The position numbers were made by a program, and so were the translations under genes. This document shows positions 40,047 through 48,432 of a stretch of 64,000 bases of DNA, one piece after another (the stretch's first letter is position 1; every line of letters starts with the position of its first letter). The notes below the pieces were generated by a model. The model was not told the origin of the DNA and searched no databases. It was given only the letters and a program-made list of their open reading frames with translations. This DNA is from an uncultured Myxococcales bacterium (GTDB lineage Bacteria; Myxococcota_A; Polyangia; Polyangiales; Polyangiaceae), in NCBI GenBank assembly GCA_937872925.1, contig CALMUT010000028.1:1-64000 (forward strand). Reading direction: 5' to 3'.

Positions 40047-41508
40047 TCGGATCCTTCCCCGCGTCTTCTCCCTGCTACTGCTCGCGGGCACGGGCACGGC
40101 TCAGGCGGAGACTCCCATCGATGCCAATACGGCAGTGCGGCAGGCGCTCGCCAACAACTGGAACCTGAAGTCAGCGTCCCTCGATATCGAACGAGCCCGC
40201 CAAGACGTGCTCGCAGAAGAGGACCGCTATCCGTACATTTTCGGGGCGGACGCCGGCGTGACTCGCAGCGAGAGCCCGCGACTCACGACGGGGGACAACG
40301 TGTCGAGCAGCATCAGCCGTTCCTACACCGTGGGCAGTTCCTTGCGGCGAACCTTCGCCACGGGCACCACCGGTGAAGTTCGATTGCAGGGGGATCGCTT
40401 CGAGAATGAGACGCAGCAGGGGTTTTCAGGCAGCGCCGTTGGTAGTGGCTATGGCGTGACCGGGCGTTTGTCCGTCACGCAGCCCCTCATGCGGGGAGCT
40501 GGCACGCGCGTGGGGGAGGCGGAGCTGCGCGCTGCCCGAGTCAGCCGTGCCCTGGCTGAGCGCACCAAGCAGCGAGTCACAAGTGCGCTGATTCGGGACG
40601 TGCTGCTTGGCTATTGGGAGCTGTGGTACGCAAACGAATCTGAAAGCATCGAGGCCGCCGCTCTCAAGCTGGCTCAAGCCCAAGAAAAAGAGGCCAAAGA
40701 ACGCGTGCGTCAGGGCGCGCTGGCCCCGGCGGATGTGCTGACGTTCACCACGCGCGTCGCACAACTCGAAGAGAGTGTGGTGTCGGCGGGTATCGGCAAA
40801 GAGCAACGTGGATTGTCACTGGGGCAGCTGATGGGCACGATGACGGACGCCTCGAATTTGGTTGCTTCGAGCGCTCCGCCCACATCGCTGACACCTGCAT
40901 CGCGCACGGAGATCGAGGCGTCACTGCGCTCCGGGTCCGTGGAGCTGGCGGAAGCCGAAGCCCAGGTACGGCTGGCAAAGACGCGCGCCGAAGTTGCGGG
41001 TGAAGCATCGCGTGCACGTCTGGATCTGGACGGCTTCGTGCAAACCGAAGGCGTCAGCACGGGGATCCCAAAGGCCGGCGCGCGTGCGGCGCAGATGGGC
41101 TGGCTCACCGCGCACGTGGGCTTGACCTTTGAGACGCCTCTGACCAGTTCTCGTGGTAACGCCCAGCGGAATTCCGCTGTGCTCGCGGTGAAGATTGCCG
41201 AGCACAACGTGCGCGCCACTCGTGACCGCATTGCGTCCCAGGCAATTCTTGCCGTGTCGGAGCAGCGTGCCGCCGAGCGACGCCACCAATTGGCGGAACG
41301 CACCCTGGAAGTCGCCAAAAAAGCCCACGCCGCCGAAAAGGAGCGCTTCGAACTGGGTCAGGGCCTGCCGATCACGGTGCAGCAGGCCGAAGACGAAGTG
41401 CGGCGGGCACAATTGCGCGTCGCCCGCGCCCGTGTCGACATGGCGCAAGCGGAAATCAGCGTGCAGCACCTGTCAGGGCGTCTGTACCGAACTTGGTTGC
41501 GGCGCTAA
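40039..41508 (+). CDS. TolC-family outer-membrane efflux protein
   Basis: Starting at ATG 40039, inside the end of the permease gene, the product has a signal peptide ('LLLLAGTGTAQA') and 489 residues with the internal duplication of outer-membrane efflux proteins. Each half has long coiled helices ('NWNLKSASLDIERARQDVLA' in the first, 'SVELAEAEAQVRLAKTRAEV' in the second) and short barrel strands. It completes a tripartite pump with the adaptor, ATPase and permease upstream. Substrate is unknown. No lipobox is present, unlike many OprM-type homologues. Confidence 0.92.
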   Translation: MSNRILPRVFSLLLLAGTGTAQAETPIDANTAVRQALANNWNLKSASLDIERARQDVLAEEDRYPYIFGADAGVTRSESPRLTTGDNVSSSISRSYTVGSSLRRTFATGTTGEVRLQGDRFENETQQGFSGSAVGSGYGVTGRLSVTQPLMRGAGTRVGEAELRAARVSRALAERTKQRVTSALIRDVLLGYWELWYANESESIEAAALKLAQAQEKEAKERVRQGALAPADVLTFTTRVAQLEESVVSAGIGKEQRGLSLGQLMGTMTDASNLVASSAPPTSLTPASRTEIEASLRSGSVELAEAEAQVRLAKTRAEVAGEASRARLDLDGFVQTEGVSTGIPKAGARAAQMGWLTAHVGLTFETPLTSSRGNAQRNSAVLAVKIAEHNVRATRDRIASQAILAVSEQRAAERRHQLAERTLEVAKKAHAAEKERFELGQGLPITVQQAEDEVRRAQLRVARARVDMAQAEISVQHLSGRLYRTWLRR

Positions 41509-41681
41509 ACGCAACGGTTCAGCCTGAGCCAAGAGTTTGCCGAGGAAACCCGGTGCCGCATCTGTGTGCCAATGGCACAATCCGGACTTCCGCGCCCGGC
41601 CTGGCCACGGGAAGATTGGCGCGCGAGGGGAGAAGCGGGGCAAATCACTCCTGGCATGGAGCTCGCATTCCTGGGCGGGCG

Positions 41682-42560
41682 ATGAAAACCGCGTACGCCC
41701 TCGCCGCACTTCTGCTCGCCGCCTGTGGCGGAGCCACGGACAAAGATCTCAAGGGTTCGGGGGGCAGTGGCGCCGCTGCGGGCAACTCGGGAAGCAGTGG
41801 GTTTTCCGGCGGCGGGGCCGGCGGCTCGACCTCGGGAGGCGCAGGGGGCGGCGCTGCCGTCAGCGGAAGTGGCGGTGTCGCAACCGGAGGCGGCGCGGGG
41901 ACTGGTGGTTACGGAGCCTCACCCGGTTGTTGTTCAACTGCGGCGGACTGCCCCAGCTATACCTATGGGCCCCCGCCTCAGTGCATTGCCGGCGTTTGCA
42001 AAGAAGCTCCACCCGGAGGACAGTGTTGGAGCGACAAGGACTGCAACGCAGGCGTTCAAGGCGCGTGCATCGGCGCCTTCGTATGTCCGTGCGATGCGGA
42101 TTGCGACGGCCCCGACCAACCCGGCAAATGCGTCACCGTTGGGCCAGGCTGCTGCACCAAGAACTCGGACTGCCCCGCGAGCAGCGCGGGTCAGATGATA
42201 TGCGTTGAAGGCAACTGCGAACAACCGCTGTCGCCCGGACAATGCTGGAGCAACAAGGACTGCAGCCCGACCTCCACTTGCACGGGTGCCTGCGTCTGCC
42301 CCTGCGGCGCCATTTGCGCTTGCGGTGGGAGTGTTGGCAAGTGTTCGCCTTCGCCAGGACCGCTCTGTTGCAGTTCTGACAAGGAGTGCCTGGGGGCCGA
42401 GGTATGCGCTGCTGGCGTATGCAAAGCGCCCGCTAGCGGGGCCTGTTGGAAGGACGCGGAGTGCGGCCCGAGCGCTACCTGTGAAGGCGAGTCTATTTGC
42501 CCCTGCGGCGCCCTATGCGCCTTGGCCGACTATCCGGGTAAGTGCGTAAAACACCCCTGA
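41682..42560 (+). CDS. Gly-linker lipoprotein with three Cys-rich tandem repeats
   Basis: ATG 41682 starts a signal peptide ending in LLAAC, then a Gly/Ser linker of about 60 residues, then three repeats of about 65 residues. Each runs 'CC(S/T)xxxxC', 'CxxGxC', 'G(Q/A)CW(S/K)(N/D)K/AxDC/EC', 'C(P/V)CPCxAxC' and 'GKC'. With about 14 cysteines per unit these must be disulfide-knotted modules. The family is a frequent but uncharacterised myxobacterial surface repeat. It follows the pump operon by 173 bp and is probably transcribed separately. Confidence 0.8.
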   Translation: MKTAYALAALLLAACGGATDKDLKGSGGSGAAAGNSGSSGFSGGGAGGSTSGGAGGGAAVSGSGGVATGGGAGTGGYGASPGCCSTAADCPSYTYGPPPQCIAGVCKEAPPGGQCWSDKDCNAGVQGACIGAFVCPCDADCDGPDQPGKCVTVGPGCCTKNSDCPASSAGQMICVEGNCEQPLSPGQCWSNKDCSPTSTCTGACVCPCGAICACGGSVGKCSPSPGPLCCSSDKECLGAEVCAAGVCKAPASGACWKDAECGPSATCEGESICPCGALCALADYPGKCVKHP

Positions 42561-42650
42561 CGGACGCGCTGCTGTACAAGGTACATTGTGTTTGCAGAAC
42601 GTCAGCGAGCCGGGCCGCAGCTACTCTGTCCTATCCGGCTTGAGCGCCCC

Positions 42651-43358
42651 TCAGCGTCGCGTATTGAGCTCAGCCAATAGCTCCAACTGGGTTTCTTGCA
42701 TCTCCACCATGCGTTCCCATTGCTCGTGCAGCAGATGGTCGACCTTGGCGTGAAGCAGCCCGATCTCGAGTTCCGCCTTGAGGTTGATCTTGAAGTCTTC
42801 GTTCGCTTGCAGGCGGTCTCGGGCAGACGACCGGTTTTGGCTCATCATGATGATCGGAGCCTGGATCGCTGCCAAGCAGGAGAGTAGCAAGTTGAGCAAG
42901 ATGTAGGGATACGGGTCGTAGGTGTGACGGCCGAGCACGGCGGTGTTTAGTACGATCCAAACTGCCAGCGTGACACCGAAACCGATGACGAAGGGCCAGG
43001 ACCCTCCCACCGCGGCGACTCGATCTGCCAGGCGCTGTCCCAGCGTTTGCCCCTGGTCAAAGGCCTCCCCGATGTGCTCAGCAATCGTCTCGTGTTGTGC
43101 GGCTTTTCCGGCAATGTCCGTCTCAAGCGCGGACAACTGCCCGCGCTGACTCGCGAGCGCTTCCGCGAGGTGTGTCACGCGCGCGGAATCGCGGCAAAAA
43201 TGACATATGCGGTCCGTCGGCTCCAGACTCTTGTCAGCAGCTTGGGCGATGTGCTCCACCAAGCCAAGGCGCAGGGCTGAGGTCGGAGTGGACAGCTTGG
43301 GCGAAACCGATTTACCGCAAACGATGCACTGGTGATGTGCGTTCCTTGCCTTGGACAT
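42651..43358 (-). CDS. DUF1003 membrane protein with N-terminal zinc-ribbon-like motif
   Basis: ATG 43358 gives a 235-residue protein. The N-terminus carries 'CIVCGKSV' and a later 'RICHFCRDS', four cysteines spaced like a zinc ribbon. A helical region follows, then two membrane helices ('FVIGFGVTLAVWIVLNTAVL' and 'LLNLLLSCLAAIQAPIIMMS') and a cytoplasmic coiled tail ending in 'VEMQETQLELLAELNTRR'. The helices and 'MSQNRSSARDRLQANEDFKI' are the DUF1003 signature. Function is unknown. It is divergent from the histidine kinase gene with a candidate -24/-12 element between them. Confidence 0.85.
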   Translation of the reverse strand: MSKARNAHHQCIVCGKSVSPKLSTPTSALRLGLVEHIAQAADKSLEPTDRICHFCRDSARVTHLAEALASQRGQLSALETDIAGKAAQHETIAEHIGEAFDQGQTLGQRLADRVAAVGGSWPFVIGFGVTLAVWIVLNTAVLGRHTYDPYPYILLNLLLSCLAAIQAPIIMMSQNRSSARDRLQANEDFKINLKAELEIGLLHAKVDHLLHEQWERMVEMQETQLELLAELNTRR

Positions 43359-43464
43359 GGCGTATTGTTGCTGGGACCGCTCCTGTCGACAAGCCGACCG
43401 GGCCCCCAAAGGCCGCTCCGCAGCACCACGCCGTTTAAGAAGATCCGAACCACCCACTGCAAAG

Positions 43465-43481
43465 TGCAAGCCGCCTGCCGG
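43465..43481 (-). promoter_or_regulatory. Weak candidate sigma-54 promoter for the DUF1003 gene
   Basis: Read on the minus strand, CGGCAG-GCGGC-TTGCA keeps the essential GG-N10-GC spacing and a perfect -12 half but a degenerate -24 half. It would start transcription about 95 bases before the DUF1003 gene. Confidence 0.25.
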
Positions 43482-43539
43482 GAATACCTGCGTCGAGCCG
43501 CGCGCTCTGAACAGCGTCGTTGGGTCTTTGGGGACCGGC

Positions 43540-44991
43540 ATGAAACTCACTCGCAAGCTCACCCTGCTCATCGCGCTGGCGGTGTGGTCCGTTATCAGCT
43601 TGGTTGCCATCTTCCGAATCGTCGAAGAACGCGAGCTCTTCCGTGACGACGTCAAGCGCGATCACGAAGTGCTTGGCTACGCTTTGTCGGCGGCCGTTTC
43701 TGAAGCCTGGCGGGAATCCGGGCAGGCGATCGCCAAAGATGTGGTCTCCCACAGCAACACGCCGGCGAGTGCGGTTCAGGTGAAATGGGTGGATCTGAAC
43801 TCTCCGGAGGGCACTTCCGTGCTGGCGACGGCGGACCTTCAGCGGCTGAGAGCAGGCAACCTGGTGCACACGATTCGCGAGGCAGCCGTCCCGGCGTTGG
43901 TCACCTTCGTATCCCTTCGCACTCCGAACGACACGCAGGCGGCACTAGAGCTGTCGGAAACCCTTGCTGGAGAGGCGCGCTATCGGGAGCGTACCGTGTC
44001 GCACACGATCGTGGTCACGCTGGCGGTGGGCTTCGTGTGCACGGCATTGGCGTTTGCGCTGGGCACCTGGATGGTGGGGCGCCCGATTCGTGCGCTGCGC
44101 GACAAAGCCCGCCGGGTGGGCACCGGGGACTTGGACACGCCGGTCTTGATCTCGCAACGCGACGAACTGGGGGAGCTGGCATCCGACATGAACCTGATGA
44201 GTGAGGAACTCGCGCGAGCACGAAGAACCAGCGAGCAGGCAATCCAGGACAAGCTCAGCGCGCTAGAACAACTGCGTCACGCGGAACGCCTCGCCACGGT
44301 GGGTCGCCTCGCCGCCGGCGTGGCCCATGAACTGGGAACCCCGCTGCACGTCGTCCTGGGTCACACAAAGATGCTCGAAAGCGGCGAAGTCTCGACTCCG
44401 GTCGATATCATCGACTCGTTGCAGACCATCCGGCGCCAGTCGGAGCGCATGACGACTATCATTCGGCAACTGCTCGACTTCTCTCGGAGCCGCAAGCCGA
44501 ACAAAACGCGCGTGGACCTGGTGCGGATCGCCCGCGAAGCGGCCAACATGCTCTCTGCCATGGCCAGCAAGCATGGGATCCGACTCGAAGTGTTGGGCAA
44601 CTCGGAGGGCCTCTTCGCCAGCGTGGACGAGTCCCAAGTCCTTCAAGTGCTCACAAACTTGCTGAAGAACTCTGTTGACGCGACCACCAGCCAGGCACCC
44701 GTGACAGTCCGCGTTTCGGCTGCCGAAAGAGACGCCTCCAAGCCGGACGAAAAGATGCTGCGGATCGACGTGATCGACCACGGCTCGGGCATTTCCGCCG
44801 AAGTTCGCGAACACCTATTCGAGCCGTTCTTCACCACCAAGGACGTGGGTGCGGGCAGCGGTCTTGGGCTGGCCGTGTCTCACGGCATCATTCAGGAGCA
44901 CGGCGGAGAAATTCGAGTGGAGTCTGCCCCGGATGGTGGCAGCGTCTTTACCGTATTGCTACCGGCGGAGGGCGCTTGCCTTCCCGCGTAG
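43540..44991 (+). CDS. Membrane-bound sensor histidine kinase
   Basis: ATG 43540 begins a 483-residue kinase with membrane helices near residues 7-27 and 157-180, a periplasmic sensing domain of about 125 residues between them, a HAMP linker ('RPIRALRDKARRVGTGDLDT'), a HisKA domain with phosphoacceptor His263 ('GVAHELGTPLH') and an ATPase domain with N-box 'NLLKNSVDAT', G1 'DVIDHGSGIS' and G2 'GAGSGLGLAVSHGI'. It overlaps the NtrC-type regulator gene by 16 bases. Its likely role is to phosphorylate that regulator, and perhaps the stand-alone receiver further down, in response to an extracytoplasmic signal. Confidence 0.95.
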   Translation: MKLTRKLTLLIALAVWSVISLVAIFRIVEERELFRDDVKRDHEVLGYALSAAVSEAWRESGQAIAKDVVSHSNTPASAVQVKWVDLNSPEGTSVLATADLQRLRAGNLVHTIREAAVPALVTFVSLRTPNDTQAALELSETLAGEARYRERTVSHTIVVTLAVGFVCTALAFALGTWMVGRPIRALRDKARRVGTGDLDTPVLISQRDELGELASDMNLMSEELARARRTSEQAIQDKLSALEQLRHAERLATVGRLAAGVAHELGTPLHVVLGHTKMLESGEVSTPVDIIDSLQTIRRQSERMTTIIRQLLDFSRSRKPNKTRVDLVRIAREAANMLSAMASKHGIRLEVLGNSEGLFASVDESQVLQVLTNLLKNSVDATTSQAPVTVRVSAAERDASKPDEKMLRIDVIDHGSGISAEVREHLFEPFFTTKDVGAGSGLGLAVSHGIIQEHGGEIRVESAPDGGSVFTVLLPAEGACLPA

Positions 44992-46361
44992 TCGTCGTCG
45001 ACGACGACGCTGATCTACGCAAGATGCTTGCGGCTCAGTTGCAGCGCCGTGGCTACGAGGTGCGAACTGCCAGCTCGGGCGAAGAAGCGCTGGCCGCGAC
45101 TTGCGAGAGCGATGCGGACATCGTGATTACCGATATCTCAATGCGCGGCATGAGCGGCCTCGAATTGTGCAAGCGTTTCGTCGCTTCCGGGCGTGACACG
45201 CCGGTGCTCGTTCTCACGGCCTTCGGCAGCCTCGACACGGCCGTGGACGCCCTACGCGCTGGCGCAACGGACTTCATCACCAAACCCGTGGACGTGGAGC
45301 TGCTGATGTTTTCTTTGGAACGGGCTCTGGAACAGCGCTCGATGAAACAAGAGGTGCACCGCCTACGAGAGCTGGTGAAGGCGCCAAGTGTGAACGAAGA
45401 CTGGATTGCCGACAGCGAGCCGATGCATCGCGTGCGCAGCACGCTGCAACGTGTTGCAAACACCGACGTGTCGGTGTTGATCAGCGGTGAGAGCGGCACA
45501 GGCAAAGAGGTCGCCGCTCGGATGGTCCATGAGCACAGCTCCAGGCGAGACGGTCCGTTCGTCGCAATCAACTGTTCCGCTCTGCCCGAGTCGCTGATGG
45601 AGAGCGAGCTCTTCGGGCACAGGCGCGGCGCATTCACCGGGGCTGTCACGGACCGTGATGGTTTGTTCGCTCGCGCCCACGGAGGCACGCTCTTCTTGGA
45701 CGAGATCGGCGAGCTGCCGCTGGGGCTTCAGCCCAAATTGCTCCGGGCGCTTCAAGAGCGGCGCATTCGGCGCGTCGGAGATGATGTTGAAGTGCCCGTG
45801 GACGTGCGATTCGTCTCCGCTAGCAACCGCGACTTGGAGCATATGGTCGAGCTGGGCACTTTCCGCGAGGATCTGTTTTACCGCATCAACGTGGTTGTAG
45901 TGCACCTGCCGCCGCTGTCCGCCCGCGGCAACGACGTGCTGTTGCTGGCGCAGCATTTCATCAACCGCTACGCCGCCGCAACCGGCAAGCCGGTCCAGGG
46001 GCTGTCACCGGCCGCTGCGGCTGCGCTGCTGCACCACCATTGGCCCGGCAACGTGCGCGAGCTCGGCAATTGCATCGAACGTGCCGTAGCACTCACGGAG
46101 CATGAGCAGATCGTGGTGGAGGACTTGCCAGAAAAGCTGCGCAAGCAGGACTCGCAGCCCGTGCTGCCGACGTCGCGGTGCCTGGAGGACCTGCCGCCCC
46201 TTTCCGAAATAGAGAAGCGCTATATTCTGTGGGTATACGAAGCCGTCGGAGGCAGCTCTAGTCGTGCCGTTCAGGTGCTCGGCATGGATCGCAAGACGCT
46301 GTACCGCCGCTTGCAGCAGTATCGCGTCGTCCCGGGCTCTGAGCCCCCGGGGGCAACCTGA
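44976..46361 (+). CDS. NtrC-family sigma-54-dependent response regulator
   Basis: The receiver domain has acidic pocket residues 'VVVVDDDADL', phosphoacceptor Asp53 ('IVITDISMRG') and Lys103 ('ITKPVDVE'). The AAA+ domain has Walker A 'GESGTGKE' (171-178), the RpoN-contacting GAFTGA loop (218-223), Walker B 'LFLDEIG' and the 'DLFYRINVV' segment. A Fis-type helix-turn-helix ends the protein ('SSSRAVQVLGMDRKTLYRRL'). All residues needed to activate RpoN are present. Start is TTG 44976, inside the kinase gene; no alternative start fits. Likely targets include sigma-54-type promoters seen in this window. Confidence 0.95.
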   Translation: MPSRVVVVDDDADLRKMLAAQLQRRGYEVRTASSGEEALAATCESDADIVITDISMRGMSGLELCKRFVASGRDTPVLVLTAFGSLDTAVDALRAGATDFITKPVDVELLMFSLERALEQRSMKQEVHRLRELVKAPSVNEDWIADSEPMHRVRSTLQRVANTDVSVLISGESGTGKEVAARMVHEHSSRRDGPFVAINCSALPESLMESELFGHRRGAFTGAVTDRDGLFARAHGGTLFLDEIGELPLGLQPKLLRALQERRIRRVGDDVEVPVDVRFVSASNRDLEHMVELGTFREDLFYRINVVVVHLPPLSARGNDVLLLAQHFINRYAAATGKPVQGLSPAAAAALLHHHWPGNVRELGNCIERAVALTEHEQIVVEDLPEKLRKQDSQPVLPTSRCLEDLPPLSEIEKRYILWVYEAVGGSSSRAVQVLGMDRKTLYRRLQQYRVVPGSEPPGAT

Positions 46362-46426
46362 CCCCATTTGGGAAAAATGCCCCAGGCGTTCCTACAGGTT
46401 CCCGCAAGTATGGGCGCAATTCACTT

Positions 46427-46442
46427 CGGCACGGTCGATGCA
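46427..46442 (+). promoter_or_regulatory. Candidate sigma-54 promoter of the receiver gene
   Basis: CGGCAC-GGTCG-ATGCA keeps the GG-N10-GC spacing of RpoN promoters with two deviations from consensus. Transcription would begin near 46453, and the ribosome binding site AGGAGA (46455-46460) and ATG 46467 follow directly. Its place just behind the NtrC-type gene supports it. Confidence 0.4.
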
Positions 46443-46466
46443 AGAGTTCCCATCAGGAGAACGAAC

Positions 46467-46937
46467 ATGCAACGAAAGCCCGAACCCGCCGAAGAACACG
46501 CCGACCCCGCGGTCGAACCCGCGTGCGTGCTGTTGGCCGAGGACGACGACGAACTGCGGCGTCTGCTCGCCCGCGCGCTCCGGCGCGACGGCTATCGCGT
46601 CATCGAAAGCGAGGACGGCACAGAGCTTCTTGAAGTGCTTGCCAAAGACCTGGCTCAGTGTGGTGCCCTACAGGAAGTGGACCTGATCGTCAGTGATATC
46701 CGCATGCCTGGATACACCGGGCTCAATGTGCTGTGTGGACTTCGCCAGGCGGGAGTGCACGTACCTGTCATCATCATGACCGCGTTCGGCGATTCCGACA
46801 CGATCGATCGCGCACACAAGCTAGGTGCCTACTGCGTGCTGGACAAGCCTTTCGAAACCGAGACTCTGCGACACGCGGTGCTGGCAAGTCTGTCCGAGCA
46901 CCTACCGGCTCACGTCCCAGTTCATTTTCGCTACTGA
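46467..46937 (+). CDS. Stand-alone receiver-domain protein
   Basis: ATG 46467 follows AGGAGA. The 156-residue protein is a single receiver domain with 'VLLAEDDDELRRLLARAL', the phosphoacceptor Asp in 'DLIVSDIRMPGYTG', Thr in 'IIMTAFGD' and Lys in 'VLDKPFETE'. There is no output domain, so it acts through protein contacts, as a phosphate sink, or as an intermediate. It sits 105 bp behind the NtrC-type gene and may belong to the same pathway. Confidence 0.92.
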   Translation: MQRKPEPAEEHADPAVEPACVLLAEDDDELRRLLARALRRDGYRVIESEDGTELLEVLAKDLAQCGALQEVDLIVSDIRMPGYTGLNVLCGLRQAGVHVPVIIMTAFGDSDTIDRAHKLGAYCVLDKPFETETLRHAVLASLSEHLPAHVPVHFRY

Positions 46938-46951
46938 CGCGAGGCCTCGCG
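46938..46951. terminator. 14-bp perfect palindrome after the receiver gene
   Basis: CGCGAGGCCTCGCG begins directly after the stop codon, and flanking GAC/GTC bases nearly extend it. It could terminate transcription or serve as a protein site; there is no T-run and a perfect palindrome leaves little loop. Confidence 0.35.
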
Positions 46952-47054
46952 GCGTCGGCAACCCGCTCCTCATTTCAACTTGTTTCTGTCGCATACTTCG
47001 CAGCGCCAGAAAAACAGCGTCTTCCTCCAAACCCGTCAAAGAACGACAGAGATC

Positions 47055-47255
47055 ATGCACATGTCCATACACAAACTCGGTTCCATCGTGATTGCCTCGA
47101 GCATCGGCCTCGCCTCTGCCTCGATGGCTCTACCGGCGTTTGCAGCCGCAGGCGCCAAGAAAGCCCCGACCGCCGCGAAAGCCCCCTCCAAGAAGAACAC
47201 CCACCAAACCAAGAAACACGCACCCTCCGGAAAGGACCCCAAAGCTAAGAAGTAG
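47055..47255 (+). CDS. Small secreted Lys/Ala-rich peptide
   Basis: From ATG 47055 the 66-residue product has a good signal peptide ('GSIVIASSIGLASASMALPA', cleavage near AFA-AA) and a mature part of about 35 residues that is one third Lys, with Pro, Ala, Thr and His ('KKNTHQTKKHAPSGKDPKAK'). Such basic secreted peptides may bind nucleic acid, polysaccharide or membranes, but no family was recognised. A second ATG lies two codons on. The inverted repeat at 47263 probably ends the transcript. Confidence 0.6.
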   Translation: MHMSIHKLGSIVIASSIGLASASMALPAFAAAGAKKAPTAAKAPSKKNTHQTKKHAPSGKDPKAKK

Positions 47256-47262
47256 TGCTTTC

Positions 47263-47326
47263 GCCGCGCAGTCGGAAGGGGGGCGGTGGTGGTCCGGAAT
47301 GCCCCAGCGCCGTCCGACTGCGCGGC
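47263..47326. terminator. 14-bp perfect inverted repeat between convergent-free genes
   Basis: GCCGCGCAGTCGGA (47263-47276) and TCCGACTGCGCGGC (47313-47326) form a perfect 14-bp stem around a 36-base loop, eight bases after the small basic peptide gene. There is no T-run, so it may be a Rho-assisted terminator, an RNA-stabilising hairpin or a regulator site. Confidence 0.45.
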
Positions 47327-47395
47327 ACTTACGTCGCCGTTGGCCCGGGCTGCTGCAGCCTAGTCTCCCGAGCCAGACGATGAGATGCTCGCGAC

Positions 47396-48322
47396 ATGCC
47401 CGAGTCGCCAAGTAGCCCGGACGGCAGTGAGCCAATCTCTACCGCGCCCGTTGCGACGACTCCTGAGTCGACTCCAGATTTCAAACGTGGAAGCCAGCGG
47501 GGTCTGATCGCGTTCGCGGTGTTTGTCGTCCTCGGCGTTGTCGCTGTTCTCGCCCTCAGTGGGGTTTTTGAAACGAAGAAGAAGGCCAGGGTCGTCGAAC
47601 CAGACAACAAAGAAGGAGGCTGCCCCTGCAGCTGCGATCGATCCGAAGCGATGCTCACAGATCTGCGTTCCATGGGAGGCAACGCAGCTCGCCGCGCGAT
47701 CGACAAGTCCCTGTCCGCCATTGCCGAACGGGAAGCCGCCGGATACATCACCGAAGCGATGGTCTCGCACCGCTTGCGTTTGCTCGACTTTGAAGGTGGG
47801 CTCTCAGAACCGAGAGGCGCCCAGGGCGCGAGCCCCGAAGAAAGGCAGGTGGCCGCGCCGGGGATGAATTCCTTGCTCACCGCTGACAGCCGCGCCGGCC
47901 GGCCAGCATTGCGAGTCATGCAAGGGGGGCGCCTGCGCGCGGGCATGGAGCTCATCGTTCATGGGCAAACGACGGAGTGGGTCCAGAATCGTCAGAAGCC
48001 GCTGCGGGCCTGTTTTCTCTTGTCGATGGAGATCGAGAACTTGACGGACTCAGATCGCGTTGTCACGCAGCCGGCAATCGTGGGCAGCGTGCCCTTTCCG
48101 ATCAGTCGCTGGTATGTGCGCGGTGGAAGTGGCGAACCCTGGAGCGGGGATCTGAAAGCGCGTGAGCACAAGTCCGTGCATGTGATCGGCTATCTTGGGG
48201 AGCCGGTAAGCCCCAAGACGCCTGTGCAAGCGGCGATTCAGTTCGAGGCGTCAACCTTTCATGCGACGACGCGGGCACGTTCGCGCTGGAACCACGTGGA
48301 GCCGACGCATACGACGTTGTGA
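47396..48322 (+). CDS. Membrane-anchored protein of unknown function
   Basis: The 308-residue protein has a Pro/Ser/Thr-rich cytoplasmic N-terminus (35 residues), one membrane helix ('LIAFAVFVVLGVVAVLALSG'), a short cluster 'GGCPCSCD', a helical part with Ala/Arg repeats and a C-terminal beta-rich domain ('ACFLLSMEIENLTDSDRVVT', 'VHVIGYLGEPVSP') that may be an immunoglobulin-like fold exposed outside. The three close cysteines could bind a metal or form disulfides. No family was recognised. It is convergent with the beta-helix gene that follows. Confidence 0.7.
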   Translation: MPESPSSPDGSEPISTAPVATTPESTPDFKRGSQRGLIAFAVFVVLGVVAVLALSGVFETKKKARVVEPDNKEGGCPCSCDRSEAMLTDLRSMGGNAARRAIDKSLSAIAEREAAGYITEAMVSHRLRLLDFEGGLSEPRGAQGASPEERQVAAPGMNSLLTADSRAGRPALRVMQGGRLRAGMELIVHGQTTEWVQNRQKPLRACFLLSMEIENLTDSDRVVTQPAIVGSVPFPISRWYVRGGSGEPWSGDLKAREHKSVHVIGYLGEPVSPKTPVQAAIQFEASTFHATTRARSRWNHVEPTHTTL

Positions 48323-48367
48323 AGCGCTAGGGCGCGCCCATTCGATGCTCTCGGCAGTGCCGACAAA

Positions 48368-48432
48368 GCGGCTCGAGCCGCCCGTTGCGCGGCTGCCGCC
48401 TACCGCCCGTCGCGCGGCGGCTTGAGCCGCCG
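48368..48432. repeat. Two REP-like palindromes at the end of the MYXO-CTERM beta-helix gene
   Basis: GCGGCTCGAGCCGC (48368-48381) is a perfect palindrome, and CGGCGGC-TTGA-GCCGCCG (48415-48432) is a stem-loop; both share the core GGCTYGAGCC and are followed by similar CCCGTYGCGCGGC-type spacers. The second overlaps the last codons of the minus-strand gene. They may end transcription from both convergent genes. Confidence 0.5.
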
